64,000 nt of DNA from Aestuariivivens insulae (GCF_022662195.1 NZ_JAKMCS010000001.1:1-64000); one strand, 5' to 3'; positions 38,868 through 49,238 are shown, counted from the first letter of the stretch. Numbers and translations: made by a program. Notes: generated by a model not told the origin, from the letters alone.

Positions 38868-39887
38868 TCAAGAAATGCTATCAATTTTCGTGGTTGCAGC
38901 TTTAGCTTTATTTTTCAAATACACTTCTCTAATGACTTTAGATGTTTTGTGGTCACCGGTGTGACTCCAACCCGGTGGCATAAAAATGTACAAGATTTTA
39001 TCTTTTAGTGTAGGTGCATTGAAAACATCTTGATATAAGGCAATAAACTCTCCAAAATATACGTCAATAAAGTTACCTGAATTCATTTCTCGGGTTATTC
39101 CATATTCTATGGGAATATCACCCTGTTCCTCTTGATAGGTCCTAAAAATTCGATCCCATATATTTAAGAGGTTGCAAAAATTCATATCCATGTACAGGGG
39201 ATTTTTAGCATGATGAACCCGATGATGAGATGGGGTAAGAATAAATTTACTCAAAGCACCGAATTGAGGTTTTTTTATGAGATTTTCTCCAACGTGGATG
39301 AAGGCACCATATGTTCCATCTACAAACATTATTAAAAAAAGCATTTCTGGCTGTACGCCCATAAGGATACAAATGGTAGTCCTGATGGTATCTGCATAAG
39401 GAGCCTCCAAAAAAAAATGTGCATAGGATACGGACAGGTTCATACTTTCTGGTGCATGGTGTGTTGAGTGTAGGCACCACAAAAGACGAACCTTATGCCC
39501 CCAATAATGATATAGAAAGTGTGCAAATTCCCAAATGATGTATCCATAAATAAACCAATACCAGGTCATGTGTGTTTGAAACAATGCATATTCTTGAAAG
39601 AGTCCAATACATAAAGTGACCATTGCTATGGCAATAAACCTGCTGATGAACCTGTTGAATATGTAAATCAGAAAATTGACCTTATATACCTTAGTGTTCG
39701 GCTTTTTGTAAATAATACCCAATATAAACTCCAGAACCAATAACAATGGGATTATAGGGTAAACCAGTGCTATTATACCATCAAAAGTTTGAAATGTACC
39801 ATATTCACCCGTTTGTAGAATCTCCAAGGCTTTTGATATACCTGAAAACCTAATAATCTCATTGATAAATGTGTCTAAGAACCCCAT
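38868..39887 (-). CDS. Sterol desaturase/fatty-acid hydroxylase family membrane protein
   Basis: 339 residues with several membrane helices. It has the di-iron histidine boxes HFLYHYWGH, HSTHH, and later HHRVHH (LTPSHHRVHHAKNP). Family members hydroxylate or desaturate lipids or carotenoids in the membrane. The place in this sugar locus is not explained by the family. It lies 152 bp after the DUF1080 gene in the same direction and may be the last gene of the minus-strand operon. A role in the same oxidative chemistry as PhyH and DUF1080 is speculative. Confidence 0.82.
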   Translation of the reverse strand: MGFLDTFINEIIRFSGISKALEILQTGEYGTFQTFDGIIALVYPIIPLLLVLEFILGIIYKKPNTKVYKVNFLIYIFNRFISRFIAIAMVTLCIGLFQEYALFQTHMTWYWFIYGYIIWEFAHFLYHYWGHKVRLLWCLHSTHHAPESMNLSVSYAHFFLEAPYADTIRTTICILMGVQPEMLFLIMFVDGTYGAFIHVGENLIKKPQFGALSKFILTPSHHRVHHAKNPLYMDMNFCNLLNIWDRIFRTYQEEQGDIPIEYGITREMNSGNFIDVYFGEFIALYQDVFNAPTLKDKILYIFMPPGWSHTGDHKTSKVIREVYLKNKAKAATTKIDSIS

Positions 39888-40039
39888 GGTCGTTGTACTT
39901 TCTTTTTAGTTAAAATGATACATGTAACGCTCATCGTGTAATTTTTTTGGTATGCGTAAAAGCCATTATTATGGTATTCAAAACCTCATATTTTCTAGTT
40001 ACACTTATTTTACGATTTGAAATATGGTTAGCTCCAATT

Positions 40040-40972
40040 TCATTTTTCCGATTTCATTGGCATAACGATGATGTTTCTAAACTCAATGGGGTGGTGGTCG
40101 CCTTGAAGAACAAAAGGACCTGGTTTTGCTTCTTGGCTATCGAGTGCTCCTCCAGTAATACCGGGGATGCTCTGATTGTCGATAATTACTATACCGTTTG
40201 CCTCAACAGTGACCCTACGGCCTATCAATGTAATATCGAATGTTTGCCAAGAGTCTGGATTTTTGGCTACTACTTGAAGGGGCTCAAGAAAACCAAAAAT
40301 ACTTCCGAGAACATCATAATCCGTACCTTTACCTTTGCTATCGTCAATTTGAACTTCATATCTTCCTCGCAAATACACACCACTATTGCCATGTTCGGGG
40401 TACCTGAACTCTATATGCAATTTAAAATTCATGAATTTAACATCACTTATCAAGTTTGAACCTGGTTTGGGACTCATTAAAACCCCATTTTTGGCAATCC
40501 ATTGATTAGGTCCTGTGGTGTGCCAACCCTCAAGATTTTGTCCATTGAAGAGGTTTATTGGAGCATCCCATGTAGGGCTACTCTCATAAGCTAATTCTGG
40601 AGCCCTATCAGCGGTCCATAGGTAAGATTTTCCATCGGGATAATATATGGTGCCATTTAAATGCCTTCCTTTAAGAGTTCCACGTACTTTTAGCTTTCTA
40701 TTTTCAGAATTCCAAGGAACGCTAAATTCAAAATTATTATTCTCGACATTGATGGTCGACAAGGGTCTGGGATACCCTCCCGTATGCAAAAATCTACCTA
40801 CCTTGGTAAACCCCCAAGGCTTTATTTCCAACCAAGATGATGCAGGGTTGCCGTTATGGTCTATGGTTATGTTCCAACGGCCCTCAATAGGATTTTTCTT
40901 GTGTTGGCCAATACTATTGAACATCGTGAGAATTACTATAACAAAAACGGCTGGAGATTGTATCTTTCGCAT
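40040..40972 (-). CDS. DUF1080 (3-keto-disaccharide hydrolase) secreted protein
   Basis: 310 residues with a signal peptide ending NSIGQ. Residues about 30-125 form a small beta domain (WNITIDHNGNPASSWLEI). The DUF1080 jelly-roll follows (LFNGQNLEGWHTTG, FKLHIEFRYPEHGNSGVYLRGRYEVQI, ending PIEFRNIIVMPM). Members of this family are linked to cleavage or lyase reactions on 3-keto-glycosides. It lies 29 bp after the PhyH gene. This supports an oxidise-then-cleave strategy in the operon, but the substrate is unknown. Confidence 0.82.
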   Translation of the reverse strand: MRKIQSPAVFVIVILTMFNSIGQHKKNPIEGRWNITIDHNGNPASSWLEIKPWGFTKVGRFLHTGGYPRPLSTINVENNNFEFSVPWNSENRKLKVRGTLKGRHLNGTIYYPDGKSYLWTADRAPELAYESSPTWDAPINLFNGQNLEGWHTTGPNQWIAKNGVLMSPKPGSNLISDVKFMNFKLHIEFRYPEHGNSGVYLRGRYEVQIDDSKGKGTDYDVLGSIFGFLEPLQVVAKNPDSWQTFDITLIGRRVTVEANGIVIIDNQSIPGITGGALDSQEAKPGPFVLQGDHHPIEFRNIIVMPMKSEK

Positions 40973-41001
40973 TTTACATGTTTATATTTTATTGGAGAGC
41001 A

Positions 41002-41811
41002 CTATTTTTCAAATAATATTGGATTGATTGGGGAGTTTGCAATTCCTCCTATCTTAACTCCTGGACACCACGTTTTCCAATCATTATCCTGACCTTTGTT
41101 CTCTGGTTTTTTAATACGTATATCCTTATCCATATAGATTACTGTCATTACCTTCCGAGATTGATTGGTTTGGTTGGCACCTGCCCTATGAAATACCCAA
41201 CCTGAATGAAAGCTGATTTCACCTATGTCAAAAGCTTCAATGATATGTGGAAAATCGGTCACTTTCAGATTTTCGCTGATTTTACGCTCGCTCTCATCTC
41301 CAATAGCGAGTTCTCTTCCAGAAACAATATGTTGGCTCCCAGCACTGAATTCAAGAGGTCCCATTTCCAATGGGGTAGACTGAAGTGGAATCCAAACTGT
41401 TATGGTTTTATCCGATGATAATGGCCAATAGTACTGGTCCGCGTGCCATGGGGTTATTCCACCCCCAGCTTCCTTAAATAATGCCTGGTCGTGATAGATT
41501 CTTACACCATCCACTTCCATGAGTTCGGTGGCAATCTGGGCCAATCTGGAACTAAATACGAATTTTTGAATTTCTTCATTCGTAGTCCAAAGATTGAACA
41601 ACTGCAAAAAGGCCTTTCCATATGTATCCTTTTGGTGCAAAGGCGTGTCTTCTTTGTTTAATTCGGATACTTTTTTGGAAATAATGTCATTATAATGATG
41701 AATTATTTCTGGGGATAACACTTTTTTTAATTTAATAAAGGCATGTTCTTTATAGAATGCTATTTGAGTTGGTGTCAAGCTAAAGGGTTTGTCTAATATT
41801 GTTACATCCAT
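41002..41811 (-). CDS. Phytanoyl-CoA dioxygenase (PhyH) family oxygenase
   Basis: 269 residues of the Fe(II)/2-oxoglutarate PhyH family. It carries HADQYYWPL (H-x-D iron ligands), the distal His in VFHRAGAN, and the 2-oxoglutarate-binding Arg nearby (RKVMTVIYMD). No signal peptide, so cytoplasmic. Such small PhyH proteins often oxidise sugars or sugar-derived compounds in Bacteroidetes loci, but no substrate is evident. The gap of 257 bp to the NHL gene upstream is the largest of the operon and could contain its own promoter. Confidence 0.78.
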   Translation of the reverse strand: MDVTILDKPFSLTPTQIAFYKEHAFIKLKKVLSPEIIHHYNDIISKKVSELNKEDTPLHQKDTYGKAFLQLFNLWTTNEEIQKFVFSSRLAQIATELMEVDGVRIYHDQALFKEAGGGITPWHADQYYWPLSSDKTITVWIPLQSTPLEMGPLEFSAGSQHIVSGRELAIGDESERKISENLKVTDFPHIIEAFDIGEISFHSGWVFHRAGANQTNQSRKVMTVIYMDKDIRIKKPENKGQDNDWKTWCPGVKIGGIANSPINPILFEK

Positions 41812-42067
41812 ATTTCCGAGTTAAATATTTCATTACTTTCAATTATTTGCTTTTTGACTTAGGGATCCTGGTTCTCGATGTAGTCATCTTTAAAAATCGA
41901 TTTGATAAAGAGAGTATCAATTATTTATAACACTATGCAATACTATAAACGAATAAGCCCCATTTACAATCGATTGTTGTGTATCACATTTCATAAAATT
42001 ATTTTACAACATGCTTTTCAGAAAACTAGAGTGAATTTGATAGGTGTTTGTTAAGGGTTACCCGAAA

Positions 42068-43162
42068 TCAGCTTTTAATACGTTCCAATAAATAGGGGTA
42101 GGTCCTTCCTGACATCCATTGTGGGACATAGATATTACCGTCATCATCTATACAAACATCGTGCGGGTTCAGAAAAGAGAAATCATCATATTGAGGTTCT
42201 TTTAAGACCCCATTTTCATAAATTGGAGCATCAGCACCTGGAAGTGAAACTACCCTGTTGTTCTTGTCCAAAACGGCAATACAACCATCATAGGCGCCCC
42301 AAGTTTTTGTCACGAGGACCGCGAAGTATAGATTTTCCCCATGTATTACTGGCCTACATATCCAACAACCGGGCATTGGAATGGTTTCCAAATGCTGGCC
42401 GTCTAAAGTAAACCGTTTAAATTCTTGTTTTGATCTGGAGGTAATCAATAAAATGGGATTGTCTTTGTCCCTATCATCCAATGTAATACCGTGGCAACAA
42501 TCAAAATTACCGTCTTCTTCACCTTTTCCGCCCCAAAATCTAATAAACTCACCTTTTGAGCTGTACTGGATAATATAGTCCAGACCGTACCCGTCGGCAA
42601 CATAGATATCCCCATTGGGACCTATGGCAGTTTCGGTGGGAACATATTTTTCCGCGGACTCATATTTTCCGGTTTCTTTTGGATAACCAAGCTCCAAAAG
42701 AATCTTCCCTTTCAAATCTGTTTTGAAAACCTTATGGTCCGTGGTTGAAGCAATATATAGAAACTCTTCCCCACCTTCATCCGAAATCGTGAGCCCATGG
42801 GCTCCGTTTAAACCAAGTGTCCAGGTATCCAAAACTTTGCCCGACCTATCGTAAATGATCATATTGTTTTTGGGGTGATTAGTTAAGAGCAATAAACGAC
42901 CTGCCTTATCCTGCACCATTTCATGGCAATCCATTACAGGGTACTCACTAAGGTTCTGTGTTCCCCACTTTTTGTTTATCCTATATTTAAAATCTCCGTG
43001 TCCAATAATTCTTCCATCATCCCTGTTTGAACGAATGTCACTTTTTGTATTCTTTTCTTGATGGGCATTGCCGAATATTGGGGCCATAACAGTACCAGTT
43101 GCTATTAAAGTTGATGATTTTAAGAATTTACGACGATTATTGTTTTTGTTTGCCATTGACAT
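42068..43162 (-). CDS. NHL-repeat six-bladed propeller with Tat-like signal
   Basis: 364 residues. The start NNRRKFLKSSTLIATGTVMA is a twin-arginine-like signal (RRKFLKSS), so it is exported folded. Blades show EFLYIASTTDHKVFKTDLKGKI, GPNGDIYVADGYGLDYIIQYS, and DPNPHDVCIDDDGNIYVPQW-type repeats typical of NHL/peptidyl-alpha-hydroxyglycine-lyase-like propellers. It lies 10 bp after the haem-LRR gene. It may be an extracytoplasmic lyase or sensor. Reaction unknown. Confidence 0.75.
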   Translation of the reverse strand: MSMANKNNNRRKFLKSSTLIATGTVMAPIFGNAHQEKNTKSDIRSNRDDGRIIGHGDFKYRINKKWGTQNLSEYPVMDCHEMVQDKAGRLLLLTNHPKNNMIIYDRSGKVLDTWTLGLNGAHGLTISDEGGEEFLYIASTTDHKVFKTDLKGKILLELGYPKETGKYESAEKYVPTETAIGPNGDIYVADGYGLDYIIQYSSKGEFIRFWGGKGEEDGNFDCCHGITLDDRDKDNPILLITSRSKQEFKRFTLDGQHLETIPMPGCWICRPVIHGENLYFAVLVTKTWGAYDGCIAVLDKNNRVVSLPGADAPIYENGVLKEPQYDDFSFLNPHDVCIDDDGNIYVPQWMSGRTYPYLLERIKS

Positions 43163-43172
43163 GATATTTTAG

Positions 43173-44498
43173 TTATAGGATTACTTGTATCTCAGGAAAG
43201 CTTTCACGTATTCTATCCACACTGTCAGGGTTGGTTTTTGTTTGCCAGAGATAGACTCGTTTGAGTGAGGTCAGAGGTTTGGCCCAATCCAAGTTTTCAG
43301 ATTGTATGGGATTATTGGCAAGGTTCAGGCTCTCCAGGTGCTTTAACGAAGAAAGTGAAACCAATCCATTCTCTGTAATGCCGTTATCGCCCAATTGAAG
43401 TTTGGTAAGGTTCTTGAATTTGGAAATAATGCCAATATCAGCATCCTCTAGAGCGAGTCCGGAGAGGTCCAGCCAAGTAATATTGTCCTTGATTTTTGCC
43501 AAAACAGATAAGTCTTTTTTTGAAAGCAAGTTTTTGTTCTTAGGGGAAACTTCCAAAAAATTGTTGCCTTCAGCAATTTGGTTGATTTCCCACCCCAGAT
43601 GAGTAAGTGAATCCAATATGGAGGCATTTACCGAAGGTGCCTGAACCCGTTCGACAAAGGTTTTTGGACTTGTATCTATTTTGTAATTGGAGGCCAAAAT
43701 ATGCTTGACTGTTTTATTAGGTTCCATCTCCGTTATGGTTTTTAGGGAATCTGAACCTTGTTCAATCCACCATTTCAAAAGACTGATTTCATTGTAATTT
43801 AAAGGGGCTCCTTTTGGCGGCATATATTTTTCATTGGTTTTGGGCAAGGTCACCCTTAGAATCAATTCGCTTGACCAAGGGTCGTTAGTTACGACTTTTC
43901 CGTGGTCCCCCCCTTCAAGTAGCTTTGCATACGAGTCCATGTTCAAGCCCCCCATGTCCTTTTCTGAATTGTGGCAGTCATAGCATTTACGTTCCAACAT
44001 GGGCTGTATAAAACTAGTGTAGACTATGATCGAGTCGGGGTTGCGGATTTCGAAGAGGTCAAAATTGTTTTCGGAAACTGTTCCCTTGAGTGGCTGTATC
44101 AAATAATCTGAACCATGGGTCAATGAGCCTCCATAATGCCCAGTGCCCACAAGCAGCAATCCAATGGAGATAAGGGTAACGCGGTAGAGTTGTTTTTTTG
44201 AAAAATATTTGGCTATTGGTGCTATGATGGCCAAAATACCAATTGCGGTACCTAACCAACGGTGCCATGACAATAGACTGGTTTCGTAATCCCCGTCCAT
44301 GGCCAATAACCATCCACAAACTATTGCTACTACTGAAGAAAGCGCTCCTAAAATGAGAATAAAAAGTACAATTCTTGTAGAAGAATTGGATTTACCCTTT
44401 CCTATGAACCATTCCACCAACAACGCCAAAAAAAGAAATCCAATAGGTAGATGGACCACAAGTGGGTGCAACCTTCCTATAAAATTCATTATATCCAT
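43173..44498 (-). CDS. Membrane haem-binding protein with leucine-rich repeats
   Basis: 441 residues. N-terminal four-helix membrane part (FIGRLHPLVVHLPIGFLFL, a DUF2231-like start), then a c-type haem motif CYDCHNSEKDMGG (about residues 170-182) as in planctomycete cytochrome C domains, and a C-terminal leucine-rich-repeat arc (LTKLQLGDNGITENGLVSLS, LESLNLANNPI). It lies 20 bp after DUF1501. The haem and membrane anchor suggest electron transfer from an extracytoplasmic oxidation. Confidence 0.8.
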   Translation of the reverse strand: MDIMNFIGRLHPLVVHLPIGFLFLALLVEWFIGKGKSNSSTRIVLFILILGALSSVVAIVCGWLLAMDGDYETSLLSWHRWLGTAIGILAIIAPIAKYFSKKQLYRVTLISIGLLLVGTGHYGGSLTHGSDYLIQPLKGTVSENNFDLFEIRNPDSIIVYTSFIQPMLERKCYDCHNSEKDMGGLNMDSYAKLLEGGDHGKVVTNDPWSSELILRVTLPKTNEKYMPPKGAPLNYNEISLLKWWIEQGSDSLKTITEMEPNKTVKHILASNYKIDTSPKTFVERVQAPSVNASILDSLTHLGWEINQIAEGNNFLEVSPKNKNLLSKKDLSVLAKIKDNITWLDLSGLALEDADIGIISKFKNLTKLQLGDNGITENGLVSLSSLKHLESLNLANNPIQSENLDWAKPLTSLKRVYLWQTKTNPDSVDRIRESFPEIQVIL

Positions 44499-44518
44499 AG
44501 GTCTCTATTCAATTTGCA

Positions 44519-45979
44519 TTATGCCAAAATATCCTTGACAATGTGCCCATGTACATCAGTCAATCTAAACCTTCTGCCTTGAAACTTATAGGTGAGCCGC
44601 TCATGGTCTATGCCGAGCAAGTACATTAAAGTAGCTTGGAAATCATGTACGTGGACCGGATTTTCAGTGATGTTATATCCAAAATCGTCTGTTTGTCCAT
44701 GTATGTACCCTGGTTTTACCCCAGCTCCTGCCATCCACATGGTAAAGCACCTGGGATGGTGGTCTCTTCCGTAATTGTCCTTGGTCAGTCTGCCTTGACT
44801 ATAGCTTGTCCTTCCAAACTCACCGCCCCAAATTACCAAGGTATCTTCAAGAAGCCCCCTTTGTTTTAAGTCCATGACCAAGGCCGCGGAGGGTTGGTCG
44901 GTACTCTTGCACTGTTTTTGAATATCCGAGGGCAGATTGCCATGCTGGTCCCAGCCTTGGTGATACAGTTGTACAAACTTAACATCCCTTTCCACAAGTC
45001 TGCGTGCCAAAACACAATTGTAGGCATAAGTGCCCGGAATTTTTGCTTCAGGACCGTACATATCCAGAATATAGTCAGGTTCCTTGGAGATGCTCATGGC
45101 TTCAGGTACTGAAGTTTGCATTCGATAGGCCATTTCATATTGACTGATCTTACTGTTTAGCTCTTGGGATCCCAACACATCTTCATTTATGGTATGCAGC
45201 TCTTCCAAAGTATTCAAAGCATTTCTTCTGGATTTTCCTGTTATGCCATGCGGATTACTCAAATAAAGAACAGGATCTTTTCCCGATCTAAATTGAACCC
45301 CTTGATGCTGTGATGGCAGAAAGCCGTTCCCCCAGAGGCGCGAATACAAGGGTTGTCCAAACGGGTGGGATCTTGATAGCAAAACGGAAAATGCTGGCAG
45401 GTTTTCGTTGTCACTTCCAAGACCGTAGCTTAACCAAGAACCTATAGAGGGGCGACCTGGTTGCTGCGAGCCAGTTTGGAAAAAGGTTATTGCCGGATCA
45501 TGGTTTATGGCCTCGGTGTACATGGATTTAATAAAACAAAGTTCATCCACAATTTTGGCGGTATGGGGCAATAGATCGCTTACCCACATGCCATTTTTGC
45601 CGTATTGTTTAAAATTAAAATGGCTTCCTGCCAACGGCAATGAGTTTTGGAAAGCGCTCATTCCCGTTAGTCTCTGGCCTTGTCTTACACTACCGGGAAG
45701 TTCCTGTCCATTAAGTTCTCTAAGAAGTGGCTTATAATCAAAAAGATCTTGTTGTGCAGGTCCTCCACTTTGAAATAGATATATCACTCTTTTTGCCTTG
45801 GGAACATAGTGGGGAATTTTTATAGTTCCCCCGTTTCCAGAGATACCGGTTCCCGCTAGAACATCCACTGGATTTAGAAGGGACCAAAGTGCCACTGAGC
45901 CAAGCCCCATTCCCATTTTTCCTAAAAAATCCCGCCTTCCCAATCCTTTCAGTATAGATTCTTTATGTGCCATATTCAT
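44519..45979 (-). CDS. DUF1501 family exported protein
   Basis: 486 residues. The start LGRRDFLGKMGMGLGSVA is a Tat signal. The body has family marks: HYVPKAKRVIYLFQSGGPAQQDLFDYKP, MYTEAINHDPAITFFQTGSQ, VIWGGEFGRTSYSQG, and DHHPRCFTMWMAGAGVKPG. Structurally DUF1501 proteins are alkaline-phosphatase/sulfatase-like but their activity is unassigned. The start overlaps the stop of the DUF1553 gene by one base (TAATG). These two genes almost always occur together, which suggests one system. Confidence 0.88.
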   Translation of the reverse strand: MNMAHKESILKGLGRRDFLGKMGMGLGSVALWSLLNPVDVLAGTGISGNGGTIKIPHYVPKAKRVIYLFQSGGPAQQDLFDYKPLLRELNGQELPGSVRQGQRLTGMSAFQNSLPLAGSHFNFKQYGKNGMWVSDLLPHTAKIVDELCFIKSMYTEAINHDPAITFFQTGSQQPGRPSIGSWLSYGLGSDNENLPAFSVLLSRSHPFGQPLYSRLWGNGFLPSQHQGVQFRSGKDPVLYLSNPHGITGKSRRNALNTLEELHTINEDVLGSQELNSKISQYEMAYRMQTSVPEAMSISKEPDYILDMYGPEAKIPGTYAYNCVLARRLVERDVKFVQLYHQGWDQHGNLPSDIQKQCKSTDQPSAALVMDLKQRGLLEDTLVIWGGEFGRTSYSQGRLTKDNYGRDHHPRCFTMWMAGAGVKPGYIHGQTDDFGYNITENPVHVHDFQATLMYLLGIDHERLTYKFQGRRFRLTDVHGHIVKDILA

Positions 45980-48900
45980 TAATATTTTGTGTAAACTGGA
46001 TCAAAATTCATAATAATGTTATTTACCACAGTCAATGCTGCAATACTTTCATTCATCATTGCGGGACTTAGTTTATATTCTCCTATGTTAAGTATATGTG
46101 CCATATTTTCCGGTTCGTCTTTAAAACGTTTTTTCTCATTTAAATAGAGTTCCTTAAGTGTGCTAAGTTCCCCTTCATTGGGAAACCTACTTGTCAATAA
46201 TCTAAAGGCCATGGTAATTTGGGTTTCCGCTTCCTCTTTTTCTGAGCGAACTACCCTTTCTGCCAAGACTTTTGCTGCTTCCATGTACTGGGGGTCATTC
46301 AGCATGACCAAGGGTTGGAGCGGTGTGGTAGTGGATTGTCGTTTGACTGTGCACAAATTCCTATCCGGCACGTCAAAGGTAATCATGGATGGAGGAGGTA
46401 TGGTCCGTCTCCAATAGGTATATAGACTCCTGCGATAGAGGTCGTCGCCTGTGCCTTGTTTATATTTGTTTTCTCCAATAAAGGTGGCTTTTTCTTGCCA
46501 TAGCCCTTCAGGTTGATACGGTTTAACGCTTGGCCCACCAACTTTTTTAACCAAGAGTCCGCTTGCCGCCAAAATATTGTCCCTGATCATTTCGGCAGAA
46601 AGCCTATATCTGGGTCCTCTTGCCAAAAACTCATTGTTGGGATCCTTTTCAAGCAATTCCGGGCTGGCTTGTGAAGACTGTTGGTAAGTTCTTGACATGA
46701 CCATCAGCTTCATCAATTTTTTTACGTTCCAACCAGATTCGGTAAACTGCACCGACAACCAATCCAAAAGCTCTGGGTGCGTTGGAAGGCTGCCCTGTCT
46801 GCCAAAATCGTTGGAAGTTTCAACCAGTCCCCGTCCAAAGAGACTTTGCCAAAAACGATTTACAATTACACGGGCGGTAAGTGGATTTTCTTTGCTGACC
46901 AACCATTCGGCCAATTCCATACGTGTTTTGGGTTGTTCATCTGGAGAGGGGATAAGGGCTTTGGGGAGTCCAGGACCAACTTCTTCACCATGTGAATCAT
47001 AGTTCCCACGCTCAAGGACATAAGTTTTTCGTATACTATCCTGGATATCCTTCATGACCATAACCTCTGGAATGGTTGTGATGGTGTCATTTAGGATTTT
47101 CCGTGTCTTGGCCAACTGTTTTCGTCGTTCTTGTGCTTTACTATTTTTTCTTAGGAAATAGAATTCGTTTAGGTATTTGTTATCTAAAAGCTCTTCCTTG
47201 GAAAGTTTCAGGACGTTTTCCACAAAAGCGGTATTTTTAGCCAACAGATTTATTTCCAGTTCGGAAAGTTCTTTGTCATAGATCTCAAATTCGTCCAAAG
47301 CACCATCTGGGAAACCTTGGGCATTGCCCTGAAAACCAAATACTATTCCAAAGGTGTCATTACTATTTTCGTGATGATAGGGAATGATTGATTTGTAGAG
47401 ATTATCTCTCAAAACCAAGGTTTTTTGAGGTGTTCCATCAAGAAAAATTCGAACCCCCGCTGCTTTGCTGGAACCATCATAGGTAATGCCTACGTGTACC
47501 CATTGATTCTCCTCAACCGTTTCAGTGGTTTGGACCCTTATGGCATTATTGGGAAACATGTGCGACATTCTAAACTCAAGCTTATTGTCCACCAATTGCA
47601 TTTCAATCCCTCTAAATCCGCCATATTCACCTGTGGAATGGGTGAAAAAATTAAGTGCTCCATTTGGCGCCGGAGCCTTAATATAAAATGAATATGAAAA
47701 TGGCGAAGAACGCTCAAAATTTGTTTTTCCTGGAAAGTAAAGTCCGCTGCCACCATCAAATTGAACGGCCTTTCCTTTAATGCCAGGTACTGATTTAAAC
47801 TCTTTGGGATTTTCAAAAGAATAATGGTCCATTGGCTTGGGGGCAATGGAGCTTAGCATGTTTTTGAGGTTAACGCTGTTTACCCATTGTTCATAGTCTT
47901 TGGAGGAATTGACCAAAAGGTCTTCCATTTCTTTTTTTGCTTTTTGGGTCTGCTTTTCCAGAAACAACAAGATTTTTTCCTCTTCTTCTGTGGTCATTAA
48001 TATGGAAGGGGGTTGTGCTTGACCAAAATCTCGCTGTCCTTGACCCACTTCATCAACACTGTTGAAAAAGTAGGACGTTTCAAAATATTCTTTTTGCGAA
48101 ATGGCATCATATTTATGGTCATGGCAGCGTGCACACTCAAAACTAAGGCCTAAAAAAGCTTTGCCAAACGTATTTGTTCTGTCCAGAACATATTCTACGC
48201 GGTATTCTTCTGCTATGATTCCGCCTTCCACATTAATAAGGTGGTTTCTGTTAAAACCTGTGGCTATCATCTGCTCCATGGTGGGGTTGGGGTATTTGTC
48301 CCCCGCCAATTGCCATTTTATAAATTGATCATAAGGCATGTTTTCATTATACGCATTGATTACCCAATCCCGCCAAGGCCACATTCTTCTGGGGCCGTCC
48401 GATTGGTATCCATGCGTATCGGCGTAGCGGGCTAAATCTAACCATTCTGTGGCCATCTTTTCGCCATAGGATGAAGAGGCCAAGTAATGATCGACCATTT
48501 CACCATATGTTTTTTTTCCGGATATAAACCTATCCAATTCTTCAAGTGAGGGGGGCAGGCCGGTAAGATCAAAGGAGAGTCGTCTCAACAAGGTTTCTTT
48601 GTCCGCCATGGGACTGAATTCATATCCGTTTGCCGTAAGTTTCTTTTGCACATAATAGTCAATTCCATTTTCGCCACTTCCATTCTCATCGTTTTTTACA
48701 GGACCTGAATAGTTGGGAAACTGAAATGCCCAGTGATCTTCATACTCAGCGCCTTGATCTATCCACCTTGCAATAATTGCTTTTTCCTCATTGGTTAATG
48801 TTAAATGAGATTCAATGGGCGGCATTACCGTTTCTGGGTCAGTGGACATCATCCGTTGAAAGGCCACGCTTTTGCCCGGGCTTCCGGGAACAATGGCATG

Positions 48901-49155
48901 TTCTCCAGGGGTTTGGTTCAGCTCTTTGGTTGCACCTTCCCAGGTATCCAACCGAAGACCTGCTTCTTGCTTTGCCTTGTCGGGACCATGACAAGCAAAA
49001 CATTTGTCGGATAATATGGGACGGACATGAAAATTGTAATCAATCTTTTTTGGAATTGCCTTTTCGGCCAATACCAACTCTTCCGTTTTGTAGTCATTGC
49101 AGGCAACCGCAAAAAGTATAGAAAAAAACAAAAGAACAGCAGCATTAACTTTCAT
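45979..49155 (-). CDS. DUF1549/DUF1553 cytochrome-type lipoprotein (PSD1 family)
   Basis: 1058 residues. Lipobox Cys C19 (FAVACNDY). Domains in order: planctomycete cytochrome C with haem motif CFACH (C52-H56), DUF1549 (YGEMVDHYLASSSYGEKMATEWLDLARYADTHGYQSD), a LamG-like sandwich in the middle (PFSYSFYIKAPAPNGALNFF ... DEFEIYDKEL), and DUF1553 (NPLTARVIVNRFWQSLFGRGLV, LSAEMIRDNILAASGLL). Predicted outer-surface or periplasmic redox protein; the LamG may bind glycan. First gene of the operon, with a LacI operator 197 bp upstream and the 40-bp repeat in between. Confidence 0.9.
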   Translation of the reverse strand: MKVNAAVLLFFSILFAVACNDYKTEELVLAEKAIPKKIDYNFHVRPILSDKCFACHGPDKAKQEAGLRLDTWEGATKELNQTPGEHAIVPGSPGKSVAFQRMMSTDPETVMPPIESHLTLTNEEKAIIARWIDQGAEYEDHWAFQFPNYSGPVKNDENGSGENGIDYYVQKKLTANGYEFSPMADKETLLRRLSFDLTGLPPSLEELDRFISGKKTYGEMVDHYLASSSYGEKMATEWLDLARYADTHGYQSDGPRRMWPWRDWVINAYNENMPYDQFIKWQLAGDKYPNPTMEQMIATGFNRNHLINVEGGIIAEEYRVEYVLDRTNTFGKAFLGLSFECARCHDHKYDAISQKEYFETSYFFNSVDEVGQGQRDFGQAQPPSILMTTEEEEKILLFLEKQTQKAKKEMEDLLVNSSKDYEQWVNSVNLKNMLSSIAPKPMDHYSFENPKEFKSVPGIKGKAVQFDGGSGLYFPGKTNFERSSPFSYSFYIKAPAPNGALNFFTHSTGEYGGFRGIEMQLVDNKLEFRMSHMFPNNAIRVQTTETVEENQWVHVGITYDGSSKAAGVRIFLDGTPQKTLVLRDNLYKSIIPYHHENSNDTFGIVFGFQGNAQGFPDGALDEFEIYDKELSELEINLLAKNTAFVENVLKLSKEELLDNKYLNEFYFLRKNSKAQERRKQLAKTRKILNDTITTIPEVMVMKDIQDSIRKTYVLERGNYDSHGEEVGPGLPKALIPSPDEQPKTRMELAEWLVSKENPLTARVIVNRFWQSLFGRGLVETSNDFGRQGSLPTHPELLDWLSVQFTESGWNVKKLMKLMVMSRTYQQSSQASPELLEKDPNNEFLARGPRYRLSAEMIRDNILAASGLLVKKVGGPSVKPYQPEGLWQEKATFIGENKYKQGTGDDLYRRSLYTYWRRTIPPPSMITFDVPDRNLCTVKRQSTTTPLQPLVMLNDPQYMEAAKVLAERVVRSEKEEAETQITMAFRLLTSRFPNEGELSTLKELYLNEKKRFKDEPENMAHILNIGEYKLSPAMMNESIAALTVVNNIIMNFDPVYTKY

Positions 49156-49238
49156 AGCAATATTTTAAAAACTCACACCAGATAAAACTCAATTCACGAA
49201 AATTTTTCAAGACGTAAGCTAATTAAATTGACTTTCTC

